This document shows, piece after piece, positions 36,014 to 44,256 of a stretch of 64,000 nt of DNA. The DNA is taken from contig JAWKUN010000005.1 of NCBI GenBank assembly GCA_041398565.1, positions 806,001 through 870,000 of the forward strand, given 5' to 3'. The notes beneath the pieces are model-generated. The model saw only the letters and a list, made by a program, of their open reading frames with translations. It did not search any database and was not told where the DNA came from. The translations under genes were made by a program, and so were the position numbers. This DNA is from DATGPD01 sp041398565 (GTDB taxonomy: Bacteria > Planctomycetota > UBA1135 > UBA2386). Numbering within the stretch: the first letter of the stretch is position 1; each line of letters starts with the position of its first letter.

Positions 36014-36171
36014 GCCGAAGGCTCGCGATCGCGAAGGCGATCGCCAACAACACGCTCAGAGCCCGTACGCTCGATTCTTTCACGGGCTATGAGCCGAAGG
36101 CTCGCGATCGCGAAGGCGATCGCCAACATCATGGCTCGGAGCCCGTACGCTCGTCTTCTTCACGGCTCTCA
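36011..36171 (+). repeat. Tandem GCGATCGC repeat, two copies, plus orientation
   Basis: Two units of about 80 bp (36011-36089, 36090-36171) begin TGAGCCGAAGGCTCGCGATC, have GCGATCGC, GCGAAGGCGATCGCC, then GAGCCCGTACGCTCG and end in TTCACGG. The first TGA of the array is the stop codon of the NtrC-like gene. The same unit occurs in opposite orientation at 5130-5234. Several parts are self-complementary. Confidence 0.9.
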
Positions 36172-36290
36172 TCTCTGAGCTGGTGCTGCGGAAGCGCGCG
36201 CCGACTCGGCCAGGCCTGTGCTTCGACAGGAGGCAGGATTCATCAGGCCAGAGGCCGCCGACTCCGGTGCGCACGCGCTACTGTCGACGT

Positions 36291-37295
36291 ATGGCCTTTC
36301 GTCGTTCGGTCATCGACGTCGCGCGCCGCTCCCGGGCGACGCGCCCCTTCTCGTGGTCTCGTTGTGCGGGTGCCGGGTGCCGGCTCGCTTGGCCGCTGGC
36401 GACCTCAGCGCTGCTGGCGGCACAGGACGCGGGCGCACGCGGAGGAGCGGCGGGCGCGTCGGTGCCGATTCCCGCGCTGCGCACCCTGGACCCGCATCGA
36501 CCGTCTCTGCGCATCGACGTCGAAGGACGCGCCGAGGTGCGTGTCGATCCCGACGCCATCCGGGTCGTGTTCGCCGTGTGCACCGAGGCGGCGAGCGCCG
36601 ACGCCGCGCGCACGACCAACTCCGAGCGCGTCGGGCGCCTGCTCACCGAGCTGCGCAGAGCCGGAGCGGGCGATGCCGATCTGCACGTCGACTTCATCGC
36701 CAGCCTGCCCGTGTACGACTGGGCCGTCAGCGAGGAGGGTGGCCGGCGCCTCGCGCGCGAGCAGCTCGTCGGCTGGCGCCTGCAGGAGAACGTGCACGTC
36801 GCGGTGCGCGACCAGGCAGGTCTCGACGCCGCGAAGCAGGTCGCCGCGGCCGCCGGGGTGCACGACGTCCTCGCCGTGGACTACGGCAGCACCGACCTCG
36901 AGAAGCAGCGCCAGCGCGCGATCGAATCGGCACTGGCCGTGGCCCGGGGCAAGGCGGCGATCCTGCTCGCCGATTTCCCGACGCCGCCCAAGCTCGTCGA
37001 CGTGGCCGAGGACACCAAGGTCGTTCCGCCCCACCTCCTCTATCGCTCCTTCGAGAACGCGCACGCCACGCGCGCCGAGTTCTCGTACCGCGACGACACG
37101 GTGCGCCTGCATGCCTTCCGACCGAAGAACACGCTGTACGAGGGCTACCAGGGCGATGTCGACCGGCCGGGCGGCGCGTTGCCGATGCGACCCCAGATCG
37201 TCATCGTGAGCGCGGTGCGCCTGTCGTTCGAGTCGCCCGAGGCGAAGCGGGCCGCGGACGCGATTGGGGACGAGCGCAAGCCTGACCGCAAGTAG
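36291..37295 (+). CDS. Exported SIMPL-domain (DUF541) protein
   Basis: 334 residues. A basic, hydrophobic N-terminus (to about residue 45, ending LLAAQ) is likely an export signal. The core has the SIMPL pattern: LRIDVEGRAEVRVDPDAIRV, repeated helices with LLTELRRAGAGDADL and a strand region VHVAVRDQAGLDAAKQVAAAAGV. SIMPL proteins form soluble or multimeric periplasmic/outer-membrane proteins of poorly known role; bacterial examples are linked to oxidative stress and outer-membrane channels. The start is the ATG at 36291 because the open frame upstream reaches only into a repeat-containing intergenic sequence. No partner gene is obvious. Confidence 0.75.
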   Translation: MAFRRSVIDVARRSRATRPFSWSRCAGAGCRLAWPLATSALLAAQDAGARGGAAGASVPIPALRTLDPHRPSLRIDVEGRAEVRVDPDAIRVVFAVCTEAASADAARTTNSERVGRLLTELRRAGAGDADLHVDFIASLPVYDWAVSEEGGRRLAREQLVGWRLQENVHVAVRDQAGLDAAKQVAAAAGVHDVLAVDYGSTDLEKQRQRAIESALAVARGKAAILLADFPTPPKLVDVAEDTKVVPPHLLYRSFENAHATRAEFSYRDDTVRLHAFRPKNTLYEGYQGDVDRPGGALPMRPQIVIVSAVRLSFESPEAKRAADAIGDERKPDRK

Positions 37296-37895
37296 GGCGA
37301 CCTGACGAAGACGCGATGGCCGGACGACGGGGGTCGTCGGCCATCGCGCCAGCGTTGCAGTGGATGGAGCAGACTCCACCGCTGAACGCTGGTTGGGCGG
37401 TCGACCGAGGTCGTCGGCCATCGCGCCAGCCTTGCAGCGGATGGAGCCAGGCTCCACCGCTGAACGCTGGTTGGCCCATCGGGTGGGTCCGAGCACGCGC
37501 GCGAGTCCCGCGGTCGTCGTGAGCGGCCGGTCGCATCGCCGCCTGACGGCAACCGCCGAGGTGCGCGTCCGCGCCGCATGGCCGAGCGGAAAGACCCGCA
37601 GGCCGCCTAGTGGCCGCGGCCCTCCGCGTTGCCCGGGCGTGGCGAGTCCGACGATCCGGCGAATTACGCTGCCCGAGATTCTCGCGTGCGGCGAGGCTCG
37701 CGGCCCCGGACTCCGGGCGCGCCACCGCCGTGTCTTGTCCCCGCCGGCCGCGGGCGACCAATCCTGGCCCGCTTGCCACCGCGTCGATCCGCACGGTTCA
37801 GCGGCCCGGCACCTCCCGGCCCGCCGCGGGAGCCGGCTATCCTTCTCCAGTCCACGCCGGACGCCGTCCGCTCCGGCAGCAGATCCTTCCCGTCC
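37296..37895. other. Intergenic region with tandem dispersed repeats
   Basis: About 600 bases without a supported gene. The first 180 bases hold two tandem GGAGCC-palindrome repeats (37331-37474). The remaining 420 are background GC with no further repeat noticed and presumably include the promoter of the small secreted-protein gene. Confidence 0.6.
37331..37474 (+). repeat. GGAGCC-palindrome repeat, two tandem copies
   Basis: Copies at 37331-37395 and 37407-37474, offset by about 77 bp, match the copy at 8328-8394. Each reads ggtcgtcggcc, atcgcgccagc, a GGATGGAG / CTCCACC inverted centre and gctgaacgctggttgg. In the first copy CCAGCGTT and AACGCTGG close a long stem. They lie just 3' of the SIMPL gene. 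Confidence 0.85.
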
Positions 37896-38495
37896 ATGCG
37901 TCTCGCTCTCCTCTCTCCGTTCCTCTTGTCCTGTCTCGTCGCCGCCCAGCTTCCGGTCAGCCTGACCGGCCGCATCGAGCCCGCGACCAGCCCGTGCAAT
38001 CCGGCCGCCACGCACGTGGTCGGCTGCACCGAGATCCTCCTGCGCGGCGATGGTGTCGACCTCGGCGCCTTGGAGGGCCGAGTCGTCGACATCACCGGCG
38101 TGAGCGAGGGCACGACGGCGTGCCCGTTGGTGGCGGTGACGGCGGCGGTCGCCGCGCCGCAGAGCACGTCGACCTTCTCGCTCGGCAACTACCGCATCAA
38201 TACCAACCTGGTCTTCACCACCACCGCGCCGGTGGGGGCCGCGGTCGCCTACTTCTTCTCGTGCGAGTCGGGTTTCCTGCCGCTGCTGACCTTCGGCACC
38301 TTGCAGCTCAACCCGCTCACCGACTTCGTGTATTGGGGCATCGACATCAGCATCGGCGTGGCGTTGCGCACGGTTCGCATCCCCAACGAGCCCGGCCTGA
38401 TCGGCCAACGCGCGCTCTTCCAGACGGCCTTCGTCACTGTCACGCCGACGTTCGAGGCCAGGCTGCTCAACGCAGGCTGCTTCGTCATCCAGTAG
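37896..38495 (+). CDS. Small secreted hypothetical protein
   Basis: 199 residues. The first 18 (MRLALLSPFLLSCLVAAQ) form a clear signal peptide with AQ at the cleavage site, as in several other exported proteins of this window. The mature part is beta-rich with five or so cysteines (NPCNP-like start at CNPAATHVVGC, ACPLVAV, FFSCESG, NAGCFVIQ) and probably folds as one disulfide-stabilised domain. No known family is recognised. Its neighbours give no functional hint. It may be a surface or extracellular protein similar to the beta-sandwich C-terminal regions seen elsewhere in the window, but similarity is weak. Confidence 0.7.
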   Translation: MRLALLSPFLLSCLVAAQLPVSLTGRIEPATSPCNPAATHVVGCTEILLRGDGVDLGALEGRVVDITGVSEGTTACPLVAVTAAVAAPQSTSTFSLGNYRINTNLVFTTTAPVGAAVAYFFSCESGFLPLLTFGTLQLNPLTDFVYWGIDISIGVALRTVRIPNEPGLIGQRALFQTAFVTVTPTFEARLLNAGCFVIQ

Positions 38496-38829
38496 CGCGC
38501 ACGACACGACCCGACGCCCACCGCATCGCCGGCCCGGCACTGCGCCCAGCCGCTGGCTCAAGTTCTTTTGGGCTAGAGCTCTACAGCGGAACAGCGGGCC
38601 TGGTGACGGCCCGGGACCGCGCGCGCTGCCACCCGAGCGAACCACGCCTCGGGTGTGTGCGTCGAGTCCTCGTCGTGAGGATCGAGGGAGCGCGTTCGAC
38701 GCGGACCGGCACTCAGACCCCCGGCCGGCTCGGAGGGGGCGCCTACCTGTCCGGATTCGTTCCCGCCCACCTCGCACCCTCTATCTGCGCTCTCTCCCGT
38801 CGGCTACCCTGCCGACTCGGAGAACCAGC
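38496..38829. other. Intergenic region upstream of the MoxR/VWA operon
   Basis: 334 bases with no ORF of interest. An AT-richer patch near 38560-38580 could belong to a promoter for the five-gene operon that starts at 38830, but no consensus was recognised. Confidence 0.4.
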
Positions 38830-40347
38830 ATGACGATGTCCCTCGCACCGGTACGCGCGCGGGTGGCGGAACTGGCGCATGGCCGGCGCCGGAACCGTCG
38901 CCTCGCGGTGCTCATCCGCACCCTCTTCTACGGCCTCTGCGCCGCCGCCGTAGCCGCCTGGTTCCTGCCCATCCAAACCACCCTGCTCGGACTGGTCGGC
39001 CTCGTCCTCATCGCCATCGCGGTGGCCGTGGTGGCGGCATTGATGATCCCGGTCGACCCGGTCGTCATCGCCAAACGCTTCGACGACGCCGCCGGGACCA
39101 AGGACCTCTTGAGCAGCTCGCTCGAACTCGGGGACGAGAGCGACCCGTTCGTGCGCGCCGTGCACGAGGACGCTTGTGTGCGCGCCTCGGGCACCGGCCC
39201 CGACGCGCGCACGGTGTTCCCCACCCGGGTGCCTCGCGAGGCGCGCTGGCTGCCCTACCCGCTGGCAGGGTGCGCGGCCGCGCTCTTGTTCTTGCTGTTC
39301 ACGTCGTCGACACCGCCGCTGAAGACTCCTTCGGTCGAGGAGATGAACGTGCGGCTGAACGGCGCCCAGCTTCTGCAAGATCTCCAGCAGCGCCTGCAGA
39401 AGGACCAGCTGTCCGAACTCGACAGCGAGCGCCTGCAACGGCTCAAGGAGCTGGAGGAGCTCCTGAAGAACGAGCGCTTCAGCCGCAAGGACACCCTGGC
39501 CGAACTGGCCAAGCTGGCCTCCCAGCTCGACAAGCAACGCCAGGAGCTCGAGGGCAAGAAGCTGGCGGCGGAGAAGAACGCCACCCGGTTGGCCAAGGGC
39601 GAAGACCTGCAAGACGCCGAGCGCGACATGCAGGGGGGCAAGTACCGAGAGGCGGCCACCAAGGTCGAGAAGAAGATCGCTGAGCTGCAGAAGAAGCTCG
39701 ACGAGCTCAAGAAGAACAACGGCGACAAGCTCGAGATCGAGAAGCTGGAACAGCGCGTCAAGAAGCTGCAGCAACTCCTGGCCGAGCTGCTCGAGCTCGA
39801 CGCCATCGGCAAGAATCTGGGCTTCGAGATCGAGGTGCTCGACGCCCTCGATCGCATCGAGGGCGAGCTTGGCCAGCTCGGCGAGTTCGACGGCGAGACC
39901 TTCGACAACGTGCAGCTCGGCCGGCCCAAGAAGCGGCAGGCGGGTGACGAGAACGAGGACGGCGCGCGCCAGCTCTTCGCCTTCCCCACCAACGAAGCCG
40001 GCCGAGGCCACAACAAAGAGGTGCAGGGCAAGGCTCGGCGCGCGTTGACCGAGCGCCAAGAGGAAGAGGCGCGCCTGCGCGAAGGCAAGGGCAAGTCGGC
40101 GTTCGGGCAGGTCAAGACCGCCAACGACCGCAGCAAGAGCCAGCTCGCCTACAAGGACGCGGCGCTCGCCGCCAAGCAGGCCGCCGAGGACGCCATCTAC
40201 CGCCAGAACATCCCCGCTGGCTACCGCACTTACATCCGCTCGTACTTCGAATCGATGCAGCCCGACGAGCACGAGTCCAGGACCGAAGCCAGCGCCCAAG
40301 GCGAGCAGTCGCCGCAGGGCGGCGCCGGCGACGCCAAGAACAAGTGA
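38830..40347 (+). CDS. Membrane protein with long coiled coil, first gene of MoxR/VWA operon
   Basis: 505 residues. Two adjacent hydrophobic helices at about 27-72, a third at about 138-157, then a long acidic/basic coiled coil (about 170-345; repeated LQQRLQKDQLSELDSERLQRL-like heptads) and a charged low-complexity tail. The layout resembles the DUF4175-type membrane proteins that accompany MoxR/DUF58 operons. GGAG lies about 9 nt before the ATG at 38830. It is followed after 49 nt by the MoxR gene, and it probably scaffolds the complex in the membrane. Confidence 0.8.
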   Translation: MTMSLAPVRARVAELAHGRRRNRRLAVLIRTLFYGLCAAAVAAWFLPIQTTLLGLVGLVLIAIAVAVVAALMIPVDPVVIAKRFDDAAGTKDLLSSSLELGDESDPFVRAVHEDACVRASGTGPDARTVFPTRVPREARWLPYPLAGCAAALLFLLFTSSTPPLKTPSVEEMNVRLNGAQLLQDLQQRLQKDQLSELDSERLQRLKELEELLKNERFSRKDTLAELAKLASQLDKQRQELEGKKLAAEKNATRLAKGEDLQDAERDMQGGKYREAATKVEKKIAELQKKLDELKKNNGDKLEIEKLEQRVKKLQQLLAELLELDAIGKNLGFEIEVLDALDRIEGELGQLGEFDGETFDNVQLGRPKKRQAGDENEDGARQLFAFPTNEAGRGHNKEVQGKARRALTERQEEEARLREGKGKSAFGQVKTANDRSKSQLAYKDAALAAKQAAEDAIYRQNIPAGYRTYIRSYFESMQPDEHESRTEASAQGEQSPQGGAGDAKNK

Positions 40348-40396
40348 GCGTGGCCCGCTGCCCCGCCCTCAGCCACCGACAGAGAGAGGCCCATCC

Positions 40397-41413
40397 GTGA
40401 CGCAGGAAACTGCCGAAGTCCGTCAGCAGGTCGACGCCTTCCAGCGCGACTTCACCAAGCTCGTGACCGAGATCCAGAAGGAGATCGTCGGCTACGACGA
40501 GCAGATCCGGTTGGTGGTCACTGCCCTGTTCGCGCGTGGTCATGTGCTGCTCGAAGGCGTACCCGGCCTGGGCAAGACGCAGCTGGTCAAGTCGCTGGCG
40601 CAGGCGATCCACACCAAGTTCTCGCGCATCCAGTTCACGCCCGACCTCATGCCCGCCGACATCGTCGGCACCACCATGGTGATCGAGGACGAAGCGGGCC
40701 GGAAGACGTTCCGGTTCCAGCGCGGACCGATCTTCGCCAACGTGCTGCTGGCCGACGAGATCAACCGTGCCACCCCGAAGACGCAGTCGGCGTTGCTCGA
40801 AGGCATGCAGGAGCACACGGTGACGTCCGGCGACACGACCTACCGCCTCGACGAGCCCTTCTTCGTGCTCGGCACGCAGAACCCGCTGGAGATGGAGGGC
40901 ACCTACCCCCTCCCCGAAGCCCAGCTCGACCGCTTCCTGTTCAAGTTGCTGGTGGACTACCTCGACGAGGACGGCCTGGTCGAGGTGATGAATCGGACCA
41001 CCAAGGTGCACAAGAGCGGCATCACGACGGTGGTCGACGCGGCCCGCATCAGCCAAATGATCGAACTGGTGCGACAAGTGCCGGTCGCCGACCACGTGGT
41101 GCGCTACGCCGTCCGCATCGTGCGAGGAACCCAGCCCGGCTCGGAAGTGGCCCCGAACCAGGTGAACCAGTTCGTCAAGTACGGCAGCAGCCCGCGCGGC
41201 GTGCAGGCGATGATCCTCGGGGCAAAGGTGCGCGCCCTGAGCCAAGGCCGTGCGCACGTCGCCTGCGACGACGTCAAGGCCATGGCTCTGCCGGCGCTGC
41301 GCCACCGCTTGATCCTCAACTTCGAGGGCGAGGCAGAGGACATCAAGTCCGACGCCGTGGTGCAAGGCGTCTTGGCCGCGGTGCCCGAGATCCGCGAGGG
41401 TGCCGCCGTCTGA
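40397..41413 (+). CDS. MoxR-family AAA+ ATPase
   Basis: 338 residues from a GTG at 40397, with GAGAGAGG upstream. Walker A is GVPGLGKTQ, Walker B LLADEINRA, sensor/arginine-finger region LPEAQLDRFLFK, and the C-terminal lid (about 270-330) is intact. MoxR proteins use ATP as chaperones that mature or assemble partner proteins and are typically encoded with DUF58 and von Willebrand factor A proteins, exactly as here. The next three genes follow closely, so a MoxR-DUF58-BatA-VWA membrane complex is likely. Confidence 0.93.
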   Translation: MTQETAEVRQQVDAFQRDFTKLVTEIQKEIVGYDEQIRLVVTALFARGHVLLEGVPGLGKTQLVKSLAQAIHTKFSRIQFTPDLMPADIVGTTMVIEDEAGRKTFRFQRGPIFANVLLADEINRATPKTQSALLEGMQEHTVTSGDTTYRLDEPFFVLGTQNPLEMEGTYPLPEAQLDRFLFKLLVDYLDEDGLVEVMNRTTKVHKSGITTVVDAARISQMIELVRQVPVADHVVRYAVRIVRGTQPGSEVAPNQVNQFVKYGSSPRGVQAMILGAKVRALSQGRAHVACDDVKAMALPALRHRLILNFEGEAEDIKSDAVVQGVLAAVPEIREGAAV

Positions 41414-41471
41414 CGCGTGCGCCGCCCCCACGGCACGTCCCGGTCGCCCGACTCCTGCTCCGCCCGCCACC

Positions 41472-42341
41472 ATGTTCGACGCTGAGTTCCTGCGCCGACT
41501 CGAGTACCTCGACGTCGTCGCTCGCAAGATCCTGCAGGGGCGCATCCGCGCCGAACGCCTGAGCAGCAAGCGCGGCACCAGCGTCGAGTTCGAGGACTAC
41601 CGCAACTACGCGCCCGGCGACGACCTGCGCTACCTCGACTGGAACATCTACGGCCGCCTGGAAGAGTTCTTCCTCAAGCTGTTCAAGGAGGAGGAGAACC
41701 TGCACATGACGGTGCTGCTCGACTGCTCGCAGTCGATGGCATTCGGGCAGCCCGACAAGTTCCTCTACGCAAGGCAGATCGCGGCCGCCATCGCCTATAT
41801 CGGCATGAGCAACCTCGACGACGCCAACGTGCGGCCGTTCACGCGCGACCTCGGCGATGCGGCCCAACGCCTGCGTGGCAAGGGCAAGGTGAAGGTGCTG
41901 TTCCCCTACCTCACCGCCCTGCCGCACGGGGGCGAGACCGATATGCGCCGGGCCTTCAAGCGCTATGTGGCGCTCGAGCGCCGCCGCGGCGTCGTCGTCA
42001 TCGTCAGCGACCTCTACGACCGCGATGGCGTGGTTCCGGCGCTGCGCTACCTCAAGAGCCGCCGCCACGAGCTGTTCGTCATCCACGTGATGGACAAGGA
42101 CGAGCTCGACCCGCCCTTGCGCGGCGACCTGCGCCTGGTCGACAGCGAGACACAGGCCTTCAAGGACATCACCGTCACCGACGCGCTGCGCGCGCGCTAC
42201 AAGCAGGCGTTCGACGGGCACGCGCACGCGGTGGAGACCTACTGCCGCGGCGCCGAGGTCGGCTACGTGCGCGCACTCACCCAGGTGCCGTTCGACACGT
42301 TGGTGCTGAAGATCCTCAAGCGCGGAGGGCTGGTGGCATGA
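41472..42341 (+). CDS. DUF58 protein with von Willebrand factor A-like fold
   Basis: 289 residues from the ATG at 41472. The DUF58 signature YAPGDDLRYLDWNIYGR is at about 45-61, and the metal-ion-dependent adhesion site is seen in LLDCSQSMAFG (DxSxS). No membrane segment is present, so the protein is cytosolic and likely a direct client or partner of the MoxR ATPase encoded just upstream. Its stop overlaps the start of the next gene by 4 nt (ATGA). Confidence 0.9.
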   Translation: MFDAEFLRRLEYLDVVARKILQGRIRAERLSSKRGTSVEFEDYRNYAPGDDLRYLDWNIYGRLEEFFLKLFKEEENLHMTVLLDCSQSMAFGQPDKFLYARQIAAAIAYIGMSNLDDANVRPFTRDLGDAAQRLRGKGKVKVLFPYLTALPHGGETDMRRAFKRYVALERRRGVVVIVSDLYDRDGVVPALRYLKSRRHELFVIHVMDKDELDPPLRGDLRLVDSETQAFKDITVTDALRARYKQAFDGHAHAVETYCRGAEVGYVRALTQVPFDTLVLKILKRGGLVA

Positions 42342-44254
42342 ACTTCGCCGCCATCGCCGGCCTCTGGGCCGGCCTGCTGGCCTTGCCAGTCATCGCGCTC
42401 TACATCCTCAAGATCAAGCGCCACCGGCGCGAGGTGCCCTATCTGCGGCTGTGGCAGGATCTGGTCGCCGACCAGATGTTCACGACGCTGTTCCAGCGCC
42501 TGCAACGCTGGTTGTCGCTCCTCCTGCAGCTGCTCATCCTGGCCTGCCTGGTCGGTGCCCTGGCGGTGTTGACGCTGTCGGACTCGTTCCTGCGCGAAGA
42601 CAGCGTCGTGCTGGTAGTCGACTGCGGCGCCAGCATGAACGGGCGCGAAAAGAACGCCAGGGACAGCCGCAGCCGATTCGAGGCTGCCGTGGCCGCGGCG
42701 CGCGAGATGGTCGAGGGACGCTCGGCCGAAGACGAGATGGCGGTGGTGGCGGCGGGCGCGCAGCCCGAGGTTCTGCAGGGTTTCTCACGCTCGACCCTGC
42801 GCCTGCGCGAGGCCTGCGACGCGCTCCGGGTAGCGCCGGCCAGCAGCGACCTGCGCGCCGCTCACCGTCTCGCCAAGGACTTGCTCGCCGACAAGAAGCA
42901 CCCGCGGATCGTTCTGTTCACCGACGCCGCCGGCGGCGCGGCCGCGGCCTTGGCGGACGAAGACCCCAACGTGCGCTGGCGTCGCGTCGGCGAAACGGTG
43001 GCCAACGTCGGCATCGTCCGCTTCCAAGCTCGTCGCAACCACGGGCTCGGCACCGACTACCTGCTGCTGGTGGTCAAGAACTTCGCCAGCGAGCCGCAGG
43101 CGTGCCGCGTCGAGATCGGCTTCGAGGGCTCGACCAAGCGCGTGCTGCCGCTCGAGCTGGCCGCCGACGCCGAGTTCCAAGAGACGATCCCGCTCACCTT
43201 GCCCGAGGGCGGCTTCGCCAAGGCGGAGATCGTGCACGACAAGTCGGCCGACGGCAGCGACGGCTTCGATGGCCTGGCCCTCGACGATGTCGCCTACGCC
43301 GCCGTGCCGACCGCGCGTCTCTACCGCGTGCTGCTGATCGCGCCGCCCGACGCCGAGGCACCGTTCAAGGCGGCGCTGGCGGCGATGGGCACCCTGGTCG
43401 ATCGCGAGGGCAGTCAAGCGATGTCGTTGGCCGCGTTCGCGGCGAATGCCGAGGACACGGCGGCCAAGTTCGACCTCGTCCTCGTGGTCAACCAGCAGGT
43501 CGAGTCACTGCCGAGCCGCGGCTGCTTCCTGTCGATCAATGCGCTGCCCGGCGGCTTGCCGGCCAAGGCGCTCGGCGTCGAGACCAAGCCCGAACTCCAG
43601 GAGGCGGAGGCCAACCACCCGCTGGCGCGCTTCCTCGAACCGAAGTCGATGCGCCCGAGCGCGGCGCGGCCGCTGGACCTTAGCTCCGGCACGCCGTTCC
43701 TGTCGTCGAAGGCGGGACCCGTGGGCGTCGTGTTCCAGACCGCGACGCGCAAGGTCGTCTACCTCGGCCTCGACGTCCTCGGCGATCTGTTCTTCTTGCA
43801 GGTGGCGTTCCCGATCCTGCTGCGCAACGTGTTCGGCTGGGTGCACGAGCAGGACAGCGAACTGCTGCAGCCCACGTACAGGCCGGGCGAGGTGATGCGC
43901 AGCCGCTTCACCGTCGCCGATGCGAGCGTCGAAGTCGGCTGGCGCCACGAGGCGTCGCGCCAGGACGGCAAGCGCCAAGTGCCGGTCGCTGCCGGCTCCT
44001 TCACCTTCGCCGACACGGGCCAACCGGGCCGCTATTGGGTGCGCACTGCCGACCGCGACTTCCGCACCACGGTGAACCTCTTCGATGTCAGCGAGTCCGA
44101 CCTGCGTATGCCCGAGGCGGAGTCGACGGCCGATCTCGACATCGAGCGCGCGGGCTTTCTCTTCGGCCGCGACCTTTGGCCGCTGCTGCTGCTCGTCGCC
44201 TGCGGCTTGTGGGTCCTCGAGTGGGCGCTCTTCCACCGGCGTTTCACGGAGTGA
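42338..44254 (+). CDS. BatA-like membrane protein with degenerate VWA site
   Basis: 638 residues. The N-terminus has two membrane helices (about 5-22 and 56-78) with the BatA-type region LYILKIKRHRREVPYLRLW, then a VWA-like domain (about 88-240) in which the metal site reads VDCGASMN, lacking the first serine of DxSxS. A long beta-rich region and a C-terminal membrane helix (about 612-630) complete it. The VWA domain probably faces the periplasm. The 4-nt overlap with DUF58 and only 2 nt before the next gene make this a co-translated set. Confidence 0.85.
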   Translation: MNFAAIAGLWAGLLALPVIALYILKIKRHRREVPYLRLWQDLVADQMFTTLFQRLQRWLSLLLQLLILACLVGALAVLTLSDSFLREDSVVLVVDCGASMNGREKNARDSRSRFEAAVAAAREMVEGRSAEDEMAVVAAGAQPEVLQGFSRSTLRLREACDALRVAPASSDLRAAHRLAKDLLADKKHPRIVLFTDAAGGAAAALADEDPNVRWRRVGETVANVGIVRFQARRNHGLGTDYLLLVVKNFASEPQACRVEIGFEGSTKRVLPLELAADAEFQETIPLTLPEGGFAKAEIVHDKSADGSDGFDGLALDDVAYAAVPTARLYRVLLIAPPDAEAPFKAALAAMGTLVDREGSQAMSLAAFAANAEDTAAKFDLVLVVNQQVESLPSRGCFLSINALPGGLPAKALGVETKPELQEAEANHPLARFLEPKSMRPSAARPLDLSSGTPFLSSKAGPVGVVFQTATRKVVYLGLDVLGDLFFLQVAFPILLRNVFGWVHEQDSELLQPTYRPGEVMRSRFTVADASVEVGWRHEASRQDGKRQVPVAAGSFTFADTGQPGRYWVRTADRDFRTTVNLFDVSESDLRMPEAESTADLDIERAGFLFGRDLWPLLLLVACGLWVLEWALFHRRFTE

Positions 44255-44256
44255 CG

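Noticed and set aside
36011..37474. Treating the tandem palindromic repeats as a CRISPR array.
   Set aside because: Only two copies per locus, long units of ~77-80 bp, no unique spacers of constant size, and no cas genes.
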